A stretch of DNA of 7,454 bases from an uncultured Muribaculaceae bacterium (GTDB taxonomy: Bacteria > Bacteroidota > Bacteroidia > Bacteroidales > Muribaculaceae). Each line of letters starts with the position of its first letter. The stretch's first letter is position 1. Position numbers and translations under genes: made by a program. Under the pieces are notes generated by a model that saw only the letters and a list, made by a program, of their open reading frames with translations, made no database searches and was not told where the DNA came from. Positions 1-7,047 of this stretch are shown piece by piece. The stretch covers positions 1-7,454 of the forward strand of contig CAJUMI010000098.1 of NCBI GenBank assembly GCA_910587545.1, given 5' to 3'.

Positions 1-45
1 CCTTTGGGTTATGAGCCCAACGAGCTACCACTGCTCCACCCCGCG
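1..45 (-). tRNA. Initiator tRNA-fMet (CAT), 5' part only, cut by left window edge
   Basis: Read on the minus strand, the sequence starts CGCGGGG (acceptor 5' strand), then TG, a GAGC/GCTC D-stem and an anticodon arm TTGGG-CTCATAA-CCCAA with anticodon CAT. Three consecutive G:C pairs next to the anticodon loop (GGG/CCC) and an A11:T24 pair in the D-stem are initiator signatures, so this is the formylmethionine initiator rather than elongator Met or Ile2. The variable loop, T arm and 3' acceptor strand lie beyond the window. The D-loop is short (AGTGGTA, 7 nt). The 5' end is set at the C that in initiators stays unpaired opposite A72, but position 72 cannot be seen here. Confidence 0.93.
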
Positions 46-61
46 ATGTTGTTTACGGGTG

Positions 62-93
62 CAAAGGTAGCTGGTTTGGTTGAGTTCTGCAAA
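62..93 (-). promoter_or_regulatory. Bacteroidetes-type promoter for the initiator tRNA
   Basis: On the minus strand a TTTG (90-93) is followed after 20 bp by TACCTTTG (62-69). This matches the Bacteroidetes primary sigma pattern of a -33 TTTG/TTG and a -7 TAnnTTTG, both element and spacing. The tRNA 5' end lies 16 nt beyond the -7 box, so the primary transcript would carry a leader of roughly ten nucleotides for RNase P to remove. It sits in the 62-nt gap after gpmI, where I see no clear intrinsic terminator. Confidence 0.75.
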
Positions 94-107
94 TGAATTA
101 ACGTAGT

Positions 108-1622
108 TTAACTAATGAGGTCGCGTCCGGTCATCTCTTTGGGCTGCTTGATGCCCATGATGTGGAGAATAGTCGGGGCGACGTCGGCGAGGATGCCGTT
201 GTCGATGCGGGCCTCCTTGTTTTCAGATACATATACACAGGGCACGGGGTTAAGCGAGTGGGCTGTGTTGGGTGTGCCGTCGGGGTTGATTGCGTTGTCG
301 GCGTTGCCGTGGTCGGCGATGATGATGGTGCCGTAGCCGGCGGCGAGGGCAGCTTCAATAGTCTGACGTACGCATTCGTCGATAGTGACGACGGCCTTTT
401 CGATGGCTTCGTAGATGCCGGTGTGGCCGACCATGTCACCGTTGGCGAAGTTTACGACGATGAAGTCGTATTTCTCTGATTTGATGGCTGCGGCGAGTTT
501 GTCGGAGACCTCGAATGCGCTCATTTCGGGCTTGAGGTCGTAGGTTGCAACCTTGGGCGACGGCACGAGTATACGGTCTTCGCCTTCGAACGGAGTTTCG
601 CGGCCGCCGTTGAAGAAGAAGGTCACGTGGGCATATTTCTCGGTTTCGGCAATGTGGAGCTGACTGCGGTTGAGCGACGAGAGATATTCGCCCAGGGTGT
701 TCTCGACGTTTTCTTTGTCGAAGAGAATGTGGACTCCTTCAAACGATGCGTCATAGGGAGTCATGCAGTAGTACTGCAGCCCCGGGATGACATGCATGCC
801 TTCTTCCGGCATGTCTTTCTGGGTGAGCACGACTGTGAGCTCTTTGGCGCGGTCGTTGCGGTAGTTGAAGAAGATCACCACGTCGCCGGGCTTGATGGTG
901 CCGTCGACCGTGGAGTTGTTGATAGGCTTGATGAATTCGTCGGTCACGTCATCGTCGTAGCTCTGCTGCATGGCTTCGACCATGTCGCCGGCCTGTTTGC
1001 CCTTGCCGTCAACAAGAAGATCATAGGCGATCTTGACTCGATCCCAGCGTTTGTCGCGGTCCATGGCGTAGTAACGGCCTATGATCGAAGCGATCACGCC
1101 TGCTGATGAAGCGCAATGCTCCTGAAGTTCCTCGATGAAGCCTTTGCCGCTGCGGGGGTCGGTGTCGCGACCGTCCATGAAGCAATGGAGAAACACTTTG
1201 TCGAGTTTATATTCGGCAGCGATGTCGCAGAGGGCGAAAACATGGTCGAGCGACGAGTGTACGCCGCCGTTTGATGTGAGGCCCATGAAGTGGATGCCGC
1301 AGCCGTGGTCGCGGGCATATTCGAACGCGCTCTTGACCTCGGGGTTCCGGCGGATCGAGCCGTCCTTGATGGCGCGGTTGATCTTTACGAGATCTTGATA
1401 GACTACGCGGCCGGCGCCGATGTTGAGGTGGCCGACTTCTGAGTTGCCCATCTGTCCGTCGGGCAGGCCGACGCTCTCTCCTCCGGCAAGGAGCTCGGAG
1501 TGGGGATAGTTCTGAAGAAGATAGTCCCAGTAGGGGGTGGGGGTTGAGTATATGGCGTCGCTTTTTGTGCGGTTGCCGATGCCCCATCCGTCGAGGATCA
1601 TCAATAGTGCTTTTTTACCCAT
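108..1622 (-). CDS. gpmI: 2,3-bisphosphoglycerate-independent phosphoglycerate mutase
   Basis: This cytosolic glycolytic/gluconeogenic enzyme interconverts 3- and 2-phosphoglycerate through a phosphoserine intermediate on a two-metal (usually Mn) centre; it belongs to the alkaline phosphatase superfamily. The 504 residues are near the usual family length of about 510. Visible motifs: ILDGWG near the N-terminus (metal ligand D11); QMGNSEVGHLNIGAGR with the catalytic serine at S61; SNGGVHSS around H122; DGRDTDP at 150-156; NGDMVGHTG with D396 and H400; and ADHGNAD with D437 and H438, followed by the conserved histidine H455. The ATG start puts ILDGWG at residue 9, as in homologues. There is no Shine-Dalgarno, as is usual in Bacteroidetes. 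It lies 11 nt after the small membrane-protein gene and is probably co-transcribed with it and the exonuclease; no promoter is obvious in that gap. Confidence 0.97.
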   Translation of the reverse strand: MGKKALLMILDGWGIGNRTKSDAIYSTPTPYWDYLLQNYPHSELLAGGESVGLPDGQMGNSEVGHLNIGAGRVVYQDLVKINRAIKDGSIRRNPEVKSAFEYARDHGCGIHFMGLTSNGGVHSSLDHVFALCDIAAEYKLDKVFLHCFMDGRDTDPRSGKGFIEELQEHCASSAGVIASIIGRYYAMDRDKRWDRVKIAYDLLVDGKGKQAGDMVEAMQQSYDDDVTDEFIKPINNSTVDGTIKPGDVVIFFNYRNDRAKELTVVLTQKDMPEEGMHVIPGLQYYCMTPYDASFEGVHILFDKENVENTLGEYLSSLNRSQLHIAETEKYAHVTFFFNGGRETPFEGEDRILVPSPKVATYDLKPEMSAFEVSDKLAAAIKSEKYDFIVVNFANGDMVGHTGIYEAIEKAVVTIDECVRQTIEAALAAGYGTIIIADHGNADNAINPDGTPNTAHSLNPVPCVYVSENKEARIDNGILADVAPTILHIMGIKQPKEMTGRDLIS

Positions 1623-1633
1623 AGTTTCTGTTA

Positions 1634-1873
1634 TTATATGTTATTGTTGTTTTGGTTACGTCTGATGTCGGCTTCGCGTTCGGAGCGCAGGCGCTCGCGG
1701 CGCTTGAGGTTGAAGTGGAGCAGCACGATCACGGCGAGAGTGACGCCGATGATGCCGAAGTATTCGGCTGCGCTCATGTCGCCTGAGGCATACTGCTTCC
1801 AGCCGATCGACGACATTACGGCGAGATAGACCAGGAGAGCGGCGGGTATGAGAGTTGAACGTTTGATTTTCAT
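1634..1873 (-). CDS. Small two-helix membrane protein, function unknown
   Basis: I do not recognise a named family. The 79-residue product has a short basic N-terminus (MKIKR), a hydrophobic segment at about 8-24, a second at about 37-55, and a strongly charged, probably helical tail (57-72, rich in Arg and Glu) ending in an asparagine run. This fits a hairpin inner-membrane protein with both ends in the cytoplasm. The frame can be extended upstream to an ATG near 2044, but that extension lies inside the exonuclease gene and has a basic, low-complexity shadow composition. The ATG at 1873 instead overlaps the exonuclease stop by one base (TAATG), which is why I chose it. It sits 11 nt before gpmI. 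A role linked to either neighbour cannot be read from the sequence. Confidence 0.75.
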   Translation of the reverse strand: MKIKRSTLIPAALLVYLAVMSSIGWKQYASGDMSAAEYFGIIGVTLAVIVLLHFNLKRRERLRSEREADIRRNQNNNNI

Positions 1874-2526
1874 TATTGTTCTTGCTGAACCTGAACCGTG
1901 TTGTCGGCTGTCTGTGTTGCGATATATGGTGAAACGGCGGGGTTGAATGCGCCCGACGATAGATGGCGGTAAATCTTCAGGCATGCCCATGCGTCGATAG
2001 CCGCATAGCGCTGCTGCCCGGGGGTGAGTTCGGGGGCTTCCCAATTGGTGAGCCGCTGGCTTTTGGAGATACTCCGTCCGAAAACGATTGCGTAGATCTT
2101 CTGAAGTGATGTGTCGGCGATGTCATATTGCTTGACGAAAGTCTGCAGTTCGATGAAGCCTTGAGGCGCTATCTCGCGCGAGCGGCCGAGCACGGTGAAG
2201 TCGTCGTGGACCGACAGACCCACTTTGGTGATCTCGGGATTCTCGAGAAAAGCCTTGAGCCGGTCAAACATGCCGAGCTTGTTGAGTCGGAAAAGGAAGC
2301 AGAAGTCATCGGTGGCGAGCTGCATGAGCGCGACTTTGTGGAGAAGACCTTTCTTGAACGACGGTCGGGTCTCTGTGTCGAAGCCGATGATGCGGGCGCG
2401 TGAAAGTTCGCGCAAGGCTATGCGCGCCTTGTCGATGGTCTCTACGACTTGAATTCCGCCGTCATACTCGACGGGCGGCAGTTGGCTGATGTCTTCTTTT
2501 CGGATGGCTAAACGCAGGTTATCCAT
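1873..2526 (-). CDS. Stand-alone DEDDy 3'-5' exonuclease domain protein (RNase D/WRN-like)
   Basis: A predicted 217-residue nuclease that removes nucleotides from 3' ends with two metal ions. The DEDD motifs are present in order: Exo I FDTET (D50, E52), Exo II KVGLSVHDD (D109 by alignment to WRN-type enzymes), and Exo III YAAIDAW (Y174, D178), whose tyrosine makes it DEDDy. The fold ends at about residue 190; no HRDC domain follows, unlike true RNase D, and the last ~27 residues are low-complexity and Gln/Thr/Val-rich. RNA versus DNA as substrate cannot be decided from this. It is the first gene of its unit, behind a TACCTTTG box, with an A-rich stretch just before the ATG and no Shine-Dalgarno. 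Its stop overlaps the next start. Confidence 0.9.
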   Translation of the reverse strand: MDNLRLAIRKEDISQLPPVEYDGGIQVVETIDKARIALRELSRARIIGFDTETRPSFKKGLLHKVALMQLATDDFCFLFRLNKLGMFDRLKAFLENPEITKVGLSVHDDFTVLGRSREIAPQGFIELQTFVKQYDIADTSLQKIYAIVFGRSISKSQRLTNWEAPELTPGQQRYAAIDAWACLKIYRHLSSGAFNPAVSPYIATQTADNTVQVQQEQ

Positions 2527-2549
2527 TTCTTCGGCTGAGATACTTGTTG

Positions 2550-2557
2550 CAAAGGTA
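2550..2557 (-). promoter_or_regulatory. -7 box (TACCTTTG) for the exonuclease - membrane protein - gpmI unit
   Basis: TACCTTTG on the minus strand matches the Bacteroidetes -7 consensus TAnnTTTG and lies 23 nt before the exonuclease ATG, predicting a leader of about 20 nt. The -33 region is a poor match. It falls in the 70-nt gap after bioD, so the downstream unit is probably transcribed separately from the biotin operon, although no intrinsic terminator for bioD is evident. Confidence 0.6.
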
Positions 2558-2596
2558 ATTATTTATGAGCTACCGAATACACAGTGTTAACAATTT

Positions 2597-3235
2597 TTAC
2601 TTTATCGACGGCACTTCGAGGATCTCGGTCGAAGGGAAGTGGCGGGCGATATAGCGTCCGATGAAGCCGCGGGTGTCATCAGCAATGATTGCGTCGCTGT
2701 CGAAGTGGGTGTTGTAGAGGAGATACTTCAGTTCTATACCGCGCGCGGCTATTGCTTCGAGACTCAGGATGGTGTGGTTGATCGATCCGAGGATACCGTT
2801 GGTGACCAGCGCCAGAGGAAGACGGCGGGAAGTGACGTAGTCGATGGTGAGGAAGTCGTCGGTGACTGGCACCATGAGCCCCCCTGCGCCCTCGATCAGG
2901 AGGGCGTCGTAGCGCGAGGCGAGCAGCTCGCGGCTGCGGTCGATGGCCGAGAGGTCGATCTCGCGGCCGTCGAGACGTGCGGCGAGCTGTGCCGATGCAG
3001 GGTAGGAGAAGATTACGGGCGACGTGGTGAGGTCGGCGTCCTCAGGCAGAGGTCCTGTGCCTGTGAGGCGACGGTGGAGCTCTATGTCCTCAGAGCGGCC
3101 TGTGTTGCCGGTCTGGATGAATTTCTGAGTGGCCACACTCAGGCCGCGGTCCATCATCTGACGGGCGAGCCATGCGGTGCAGTAGCTTTTTCCTGCATCG
3201 GTGTCGATGCCTGATATGAATAGTGTTTCAGACAT
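2597..3235 (-). CDS. bioD: Dethiobiotin synthetase BioD
   Basis: Forms dethiobiotin from 7,8-diaminononanoate, CO2 and ATP, the penultimate step of biotin synthesis, as a cytosolic enzyme that is a homodimer in the family. The 212 residues are slightly shorter than the E. coli enzyme. The P-loop is GIDTDAGKS (9-17), a variant of GTDTxVGKT with a serine after the lysine. The substrate-binding strand is QKFIQTG with K38, D50/D-E-L follows as the usual second acidic region, IEGAGGLMVPV (114-124) carries the conserved glutamate, and TNGILGSINHTILS (145-158) matches the family's LGxINHT segment. The ATG overlaps the end of bioGC by 8 nt. It is the last gene of the biotin operon. Confidence 0.95.
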   Translation of the reverse strand: MSETLFISGIDTDAGKSYCTAWLARQMMDRGLSVATQKFIQTGNTGRSEDIELHRRLTGTGPLPEDADLTTSPVIFSYPASAQLAARLDGREIDLSAIDRSRELLASRYDALLIEGAGGLMVPVTDDFLTIDYVTSRRLPLALVTNGILGSINHTILSLEAIAARGIELKYLLYNTHFDSDAIIADDTRGFIGRYIARHFPSTEILEVPSIK

Positions 3236-4625
3236 TGTCGGGTTTCTTTAGGATCATTCGTAATGTTCGGTAGGTGAGGTGGCAGCGGCCGTCGAGCATG
3301 CGCGGATAGCGACGCACGAGCGCGTGTCCGCTGACCGGCCGGCTGTTGCGGTCGAGGCCGTTGACGCCGCTCAGTCTGAGATGACGCATCACGTCGACCG
3401 GCTCGTCAAACACCATGTCGTAGTCGACAGGAGTCCATGACAGAATCTCGAAGCCGCGCGGCATCATTGACAGCCAGCACTGTTCGTCGGGCAGATTGAG
3501 CGACGTGGCTCCGGCGGCGGTCAGTTCGTGCATGTTTCCGCGGGTGAAGGCTGTGAGCAGCAGGAGCCCGCCGGGGCGGAGGACTCTGTAACATTCGGCG
3601 AGGAAGCGGCGCGGCGAATTGAACCATTGTATGGTCGAGGCCGATGCTATGACATCGAAGCGCTCCGCATGGGTGCGGCAGATCTGCAGTTCGGCGTCGC
3701 AACTGGTGAAGCGTGTGCAGTCGACGCCCTGCGGGCCATTGCTGCCTATGTCCCAGAAATACAAGAAACCGTCGGGGACAAGGGCGGCGAGTCGCCGGGA
3801 GAGGCTGCCTGTGCCGCATCCGATCTCGAGGCAGGCTGTGGCAGGCCGCGAGAGCCGGCGGTGGATGTTGGAGCGGTAGACGTCGGCGATAAGTTCGTCA
3901 ACGATAGTCTGCTGTACGGGGGTGTTGGCTTCGTAGGTGTCGCGGCGGGCGTCGAAACGTCCGGCAGCGCGCTCCTTGTCGATGATATAGGCGTCGGCTA
4001 TCTCCTGAAGGTCGACATAGTGCGGCCTGTCGAGGACCACGATCGGTGTGCCCTGCCATGCGCGCTGCTGGTTGCAAGGCGGAAAGATGGCGTCCCTGCT
4101 TCCGATGACCGCGCGGTCCCACGATGTGACCTTGGGGTTGGCGAACCACGGTTCTGGATAGATGGCGCGAAGCTCTTCGACGAGTTCGCCGATCCCTCGC
4201 GAGGGTGCGGCTGACATGAAGCGGTCGGTGGTTTCGCGGTCGCCGCACATGCGGCGGAAGAATTTGCGCAGGTTGCGGTCGTCGAGGCTCGATGCGGTGC
4301 CTTCAAACACGGCTTCGGGTATGCCCCGAAGATTGTCGACAGGCGTCATGGTGCCGTTGACTGCTATGCGCGCGGTGATGAGGTGGTCGATTGAATGGAT
4401 GGTCATTGACGCCGCATAGACTCCCATTGACCATGCGATCAGGACGATTTCGTCATAGCCGGCGACGATGGTCCAGTCGGGCGACAGGTCGCGGTAATCC
4501 CAGACAACAAGCACATCGTAGCCCGGACGCGAGACGTGGCGGAACGGATTTGCATCCATGCCCCAGCCCGCGAAAATCAGCAGAAGACGGCGGTTGCCTG
4601 ACCGGTTGACGAATTCATGCTTCAT
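3228..4625 (-). CDS. bioG-bioC: Bifunctional BioG-BioC fusion: pimeloyl-ACP methyl ester esterase plus malonyl-ACP O-methyltransferase
   Basis: A single 465-residue chain carries both ends of the methyl-ester disguise used to make pimeloyl-ACP. Residues about 1-220 are a BioG (DUF452) alpha/beta hydrolase: FAGWGMD at 18-24, nucleophile motif AWSMGVY with S66, candidate acid D178 in GSRDAIF, and histidine H202 in RPHYV. Residues about 222-465 are BioC: the entry motif RFDARRDTYEANTPVQ, SAM-binding LEIGCGTG (266-273), IQWF (333-336) and the CYRVLRPGGLLLLTAF strand (345-360). The frame runs upstream to 4955, but those 110 codons are an Arg/His/Thr-rich shadow of bioF. The ATG at 4625 forms an ATGA overlap with the bioF stop and places the hydrolase core correctly. 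Its 3' end overlaps bioD by 8 nt. No frameshift or stop separates the domains. Confidence 0.93.
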   Translation of the reverse strand: MKHEFVNRSGNRRLLLIFAGWGMDANPFRHVSRPGYDVLVVWDYRDLSPDWTIVAGYDEIVLIAWSMGVYAASMTIHSIDHLITARIAVNGTMTPVDNLRGIPEAVFEGTASSLDDRNLRKFFRRMCGDRETTDRFMSAAPSRGIGELVEELRAIYPEPWFANPKVTSWDRAVIGSRDAIFPPCNQQRAWQGTPIVVLDRPHYVDLQEIADAYIIDKERAAGRFDARRDTYEANTPVQQTIVDELIADVYRSNIHRRLSRPATACLEIGCGTGSLSRRLAALVPDGFLYFWDIGSNGPQGVDCTRFTSCDAELQICRTHAERFDVIASASTIQWFNSPRRFLAECYRVLRPGGLLLLTAFTRGNMHELTAAGATSLNLPDEQCWLSMMPRGFEILSWTPVDYDMVFDEPVDVMRHLRLSGVNGLDRNSRPVSGHALVRRYPRMLDGRCHLTYRTLRMILKKPDNV

Positions 4626-5755
4626 GTAAGCGGCGTTTTGAATCGGTTTTCGACTGACTGCAGGGCGCGGCCGAGCGCATCGATGTCGGCCGGCGCGATG
4701 GCTGCGGAGAGGCTGAATCGCAGACGTTCTGTGCCGGGTGGCACTGTCGGGGTGCGTATCGGCAGCACCTTGAAGCCGAGTTCCAGAAGTCGCTCCGACA
4801 TGGCGACGGCCTTTCGTGGATCGCCGACGATCAGAGGGCGGATGTGTCCGGGCGCGTCGGCGTGAAGTACGGTGGCAAGTCGCCCCGACAGTTCGTCGAG
4901 TGAGCGTCGCTCGCTGTCCATGGATAGCATGTGGCGGAATATGAATTCGCTCCATGCGACGTTGACCGGGGGCAGGGCGGTCGAGAATATGAGGCTGCGG
5001 GCCTTGTTGACCATGAAGTCGCGCATGCGCGGCGACATGACGGCATAAGCGCCGACCGAGGCGAGAGCCTTGCCGAGTGTGCCGACGATAATGTCGACCT
5101 TGCCGGGCGCAAGTGAGGCTGCGGCAAGTCCGAGACCTGAAGGCCCGAGAACCCCGACGGCATGAGCCTCGTCGATATAGAGAAGGGCTTTGCCGGTGTA
5201 TCGGTCGCGAACCGAGATGAGTCGGTCTATGTCGGCGCGGTCGCCGTCCATGCTGTATACGCTCTCGGCGATGATGATCAAGGTCTCGAAAGCTCCGGCC
5301 TTTGCGGCGAGGATGCGCTCGAGGTGGTCATAGTCGTTGTGGCGGAAGCGCTCGAACGGAGCACCCGACAGGCGGATGCCGTCTATGATGCTGGCGTGGA
5401 CGAGGCGGTCGGCGACAATGAGGGAGCGCTTGTCGGCGAGAGCCTGAACGAGACCCGTGTTGGCGTGATAGCCGCTGTTGAACGTGAGGGCCGGGCGTCC
5501 GTAGCAGTCGGCAAGGATCTCCTCGAAGGAGTCGAAGTCGCGCTGACGGGCGCCGAGCAGTCGCGAGGCGGATGCGCTCATAGGCAGCGATCCCGGTGCG
5601 AATTCGGCGAAAAACCGCTCTGTGAGATCGGTGCGCGCCGCCAGTCCGAGGTAATCGTTTGACGACAGATCGACGATGTCAGGGGTGCTTTCGGCCGGAA
5701 TGCGTCGGAAGTTGCCCGATTCGGCGAGCTGTGTGAGTGTGATCTCTATATCCAT
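4622..5755 (-). CDS. bioF: 8-amino-7-oxononanoate synthase BioF
   Basis: A PLP enzyme of the alpha-oxoamine synthase family that condenses pimeloyl-ACP (or -CoA) with L-alanine, releasing CO2, to give 8-amino-7-oxononanoate. The 377 residues fit the family. Visible motifs: NDYLGLA (33-39), SGYHANTG (94-101, ring-stacking His), SVYSMDGD (165-172), DEAHAVG (195-201, D195 to the pyridine nitrogen), GTLGKALAS with Schiff-base lysine K229, and the C-terminal TPTVPPGTERLRFSLSA (335-351). The ATG shares its A with the bioA TGA (TGATG), which supports this start and suggests translational coupling. Its TGA overlaps the next ATG as ATGA. The related enzymes Kbl and serine palmitoyltransferase are excluded by context more than by motif. 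Confidence 0.96.
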   Translation of the reverse strand: MDIEITLTQLAESGNFRRIPAESTPDIVDLSSNDYLGLAARTDLTERFFAEFAPGSLPMSASASRLLGARQRDFDSFEEILADCYGRPALTFNSGYHANTGLVQALADKRSLIVADRLVHASIIDGIRLSGAPFERFRHNDYDHLERILAAKAGAFETLIIIAESVYSMDGDRADIDRLISVRDRYTGKALLYIDEAHAVGVLGPSGLGLAAASLAPGKVDIIVGTLGKALASVGAYAVMSPRMRDFMVNKARSLIFSTALPPVNVAWSEFIFRHMLSMDSERRSLDELSGRLATVLHADAPGHIRPLIVGDPRKAVAMSERLLELGFKVLPIRTPTVPPGTERLRFSLSAAIAPADIDALGRALQSVENRFKTPLT

Positions 5756-7035
5756 CAGTCTTTTACCAGTTCAATCATTTGTTCAATGAGATAGCGCAAC
5801 TGCCCGTCGCTGATGATGTAGGGCGGCATGATATAGACGTTGCGCCCGAAAGGACGGATCCATACACCGCGTTCTACACATTTGCGCTGGAAGTTGCCTA
5901 CGTCGACGGGCTCTTTCATCTCGATCACGCCGATCGTACCAATCACTCTGACGTCGGCGACGTTGTCGAGGGCTGCGGCCGGTGCGATATATTCTTTAAT
6001 GACGGATTCGATATGGGCGACACGTGCGGCCATGTCGTTTTCGTTGAGCATCTTCAGTGATTCGAGGGCTACGGCACAGGCCAGAGGGTTGGCCATGAAC
6101 GTCGGGCCGTGCATCATCACTCCCGCCTCGCCTCGCGAGATGGTGTCGGCGACGTCGCGCGTCGTCAGCACTGCGCTGAGAGTCATGTAGCCGCCGGTCA
6201 GACCTTTGCCTACGGCCATTATGTCGGGCGTCACGCCGGCGTGTTCGAGGGCAAAGCACTTGCCCGTGCGCCAGAAGCCGGTCGCTATTTCGTCGAAGAT
6301 GAGATAGATGCCGTAGCTGTCGCAGAGGCGCCTGGCCTCGCGCAGATATTCGGGATGATAGAACCACATGCCCCCCGCGCCCTGCACGACCGGCTCCAGG
6401 ATCAGGGCCGCTATCTCGCTGTGGTGCCTGTCGAGCGTCTCGCGCAGAGGCTCGATGTCGGCGGGATCCCACTCGCCGTCGAAGCGCGACGCGGGCGACG
6501 GCACAAAGTAGCGTATCGGCAGCGCCGTGCCGAATGCGCCGTGCATCCCCGTGACGGGATCGCAGACGCTCATGGCGTTCCAGGTGTCGCCGTGATATCC
6601 GCGGCGTATGGTGACGAAGTTGGTCTTGCCGTGATCGCCCGACCGGGCCACTGAAGCCTGTACGGCCATCTTCATCGCGACCTCGATCGCTACCGAGCCC
6701 GAGTCGGCGAAAAAAACGTTGTGCATCGCCTCGGGAGCCATGGCGAGCAGAGCTTTGCCGAGCTCAATGGCCGGCCGGTGAGTCAGTCCGCCGAACATCA
6801 CGTGGCTCATGCTGTCGAGCTGCCTTTTGGCAGCTTCGTTGAGCCGCGGATTGTTGTAGCCGTGGCAGACACACCACCATGATGACATGCCGTCGATCAG
6901 ACGGGTGTCGTCGGCGAGAATGATCTCGACTCCTTCCGCACGGTCTGCAAGATATGTCGGAAGCGGGTCGATGGTCGATGTATAGGGATGCCAGAGATGC
7001 TCGCGATCCCAGGCGTCATGAACTTGCTCTTTCAT
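5755..7035 (-). CDS. bioA: Adenosylmethionine--8-amino-7-oxononanoate aminotransferase BioA
   Basis: A class III PLP aminotransferase that converts 8-amino-7-oxononanoate to 7,8-diaminononanoate, typically with S-adenosylmethionine as amino donor. The 426 residues are full length. Visible: LWHPYTS (14-20, substrate Tyr18), GMSSWWCVCHGYNNP (49-62, the paired tryptophans of the substrate pocket), DSGSVAIEVAMK (111-122, phosphate binding), RRGYHGDT (144-151), FDEIATGF (247-254, D248), AVGKGLTGG with Schiff-base K277, HGPTFMANPLA (309-319) and RPFGRN (394-399). These BioA-specific positions separate it from BioK and from general class III aminotransferases. The start is fixed: an in-frame TAA lies 12-10 nt upstream and no other start codon fits. 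It is the first gene of the biotin operon. Confidence 0.97.
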   Translation of the reverse strand: MKEQVHDAWDREHLWHPYTSTIDPLPTYLADRAEGVEIILADDTRLIDGMSSWWCVCHGYNNPRLNEAAKRQLDSMSHVMFGGLTHRPAIELGKALLAMAPEAMHNVFFADSGSVAIEVAMKMAVQASVARSGDHGKTNFVTIRRGYHGDTWNAMSVCDPVTGMHGAFGTALPIRYFVPSPASRFDGEWDPADIEPLRETLDRHHSEIAALILEPVVQGAGGMWFYHPEYLREARRLCDSYGIYLIFDEIATGFWRTGKCFALEHAGVTPDIMAVGKGLTGGYMTLSAVLTTRDVADTISRGEAGVMMHGPTFMANPLACAVALESLKMLNENDMAARVAHIESVIKEYIAPAAALDNVADVRVIGTIGVIEMKEPVDVGNFQRKCVERGVWIRPFGRNVYIMPPYIISDGQLRYLIEQMIELVKD

Positions 7036-7039
7036 GCTG

Positions 7040-7047
7040 CAAATTTA
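7040..7047 (-). promoter_or_regulatory. -7 box (TAAATTTG) of the biotin operon, almost on the bioA start codon
   Basis: TAAATTTG on the minus strand matches TAnnTTTG, and only four bases separate it from the bioA ATG. With the usual Bacteroidetes spacing from this box, transcription would start at or within a base or two of the ATG, giving a leaderless or near-leaderless message. The -33 region is weak (a TTTC at 7065-7068, 17 bp away). No recognisable BirA or BioR operator is visible nearby. Confidence 0.6.

Noticed and set aside
1..45. Elongator tRNA-Met or tRNA-Ile2 (CAT anticodon)
   Set aside because: The three G:C pairs flanking the anticodon loop and the A11:T24 pair are initiator features.
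46..107. Intrinsic terminator after gpmI
   Set aside because: I looked on the minus strand for a G/C stem followed by a T-run and found none; the stretch is better explained by the tRNA promoter.
1874..2044. 57-codon N-terminal extension of the small membrane protein
   Set aside because: It overlaps exonuclease coding sequence including the Exo III region and has a basic, low-complexity composition; the TAATG-coupled start at 1873 begins just before the first membrane helix.
2639..3214. Plus-strand frame of 191 codons opposite bioD
   Set aside because: Antisense shadow of bioD with no motif and no promoter or plausible start context.
3528..4214. Long plus-strand reading frame (228 codons) opposite bioGC
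   Set aside because: It lies entirely antisense to a gene with two sets of intact enzyme motifs, its translation is rich in Val/Gly/Asp without recognisable domains, and high G+C codon bias produces such shadows.
4626..4955. 110-codon N-terminal extension of the BioG-BioC frame
   Set aside because: It overlaps the conserved C-terminus of bioF, has an Arg/His/Thr-rich shadow composition, and the ATGA-coupled ATG at 4625 matches the BioG N-terminus.
6109..6654. Plus-strand frame of 181 codons opposite bioA, and similar frames at 5162-5662 and 627-1106
   Set aside because: All are complementary to catalytic-motif regions of bioA, bioF and gpmI and follow from third-position G/C bias.
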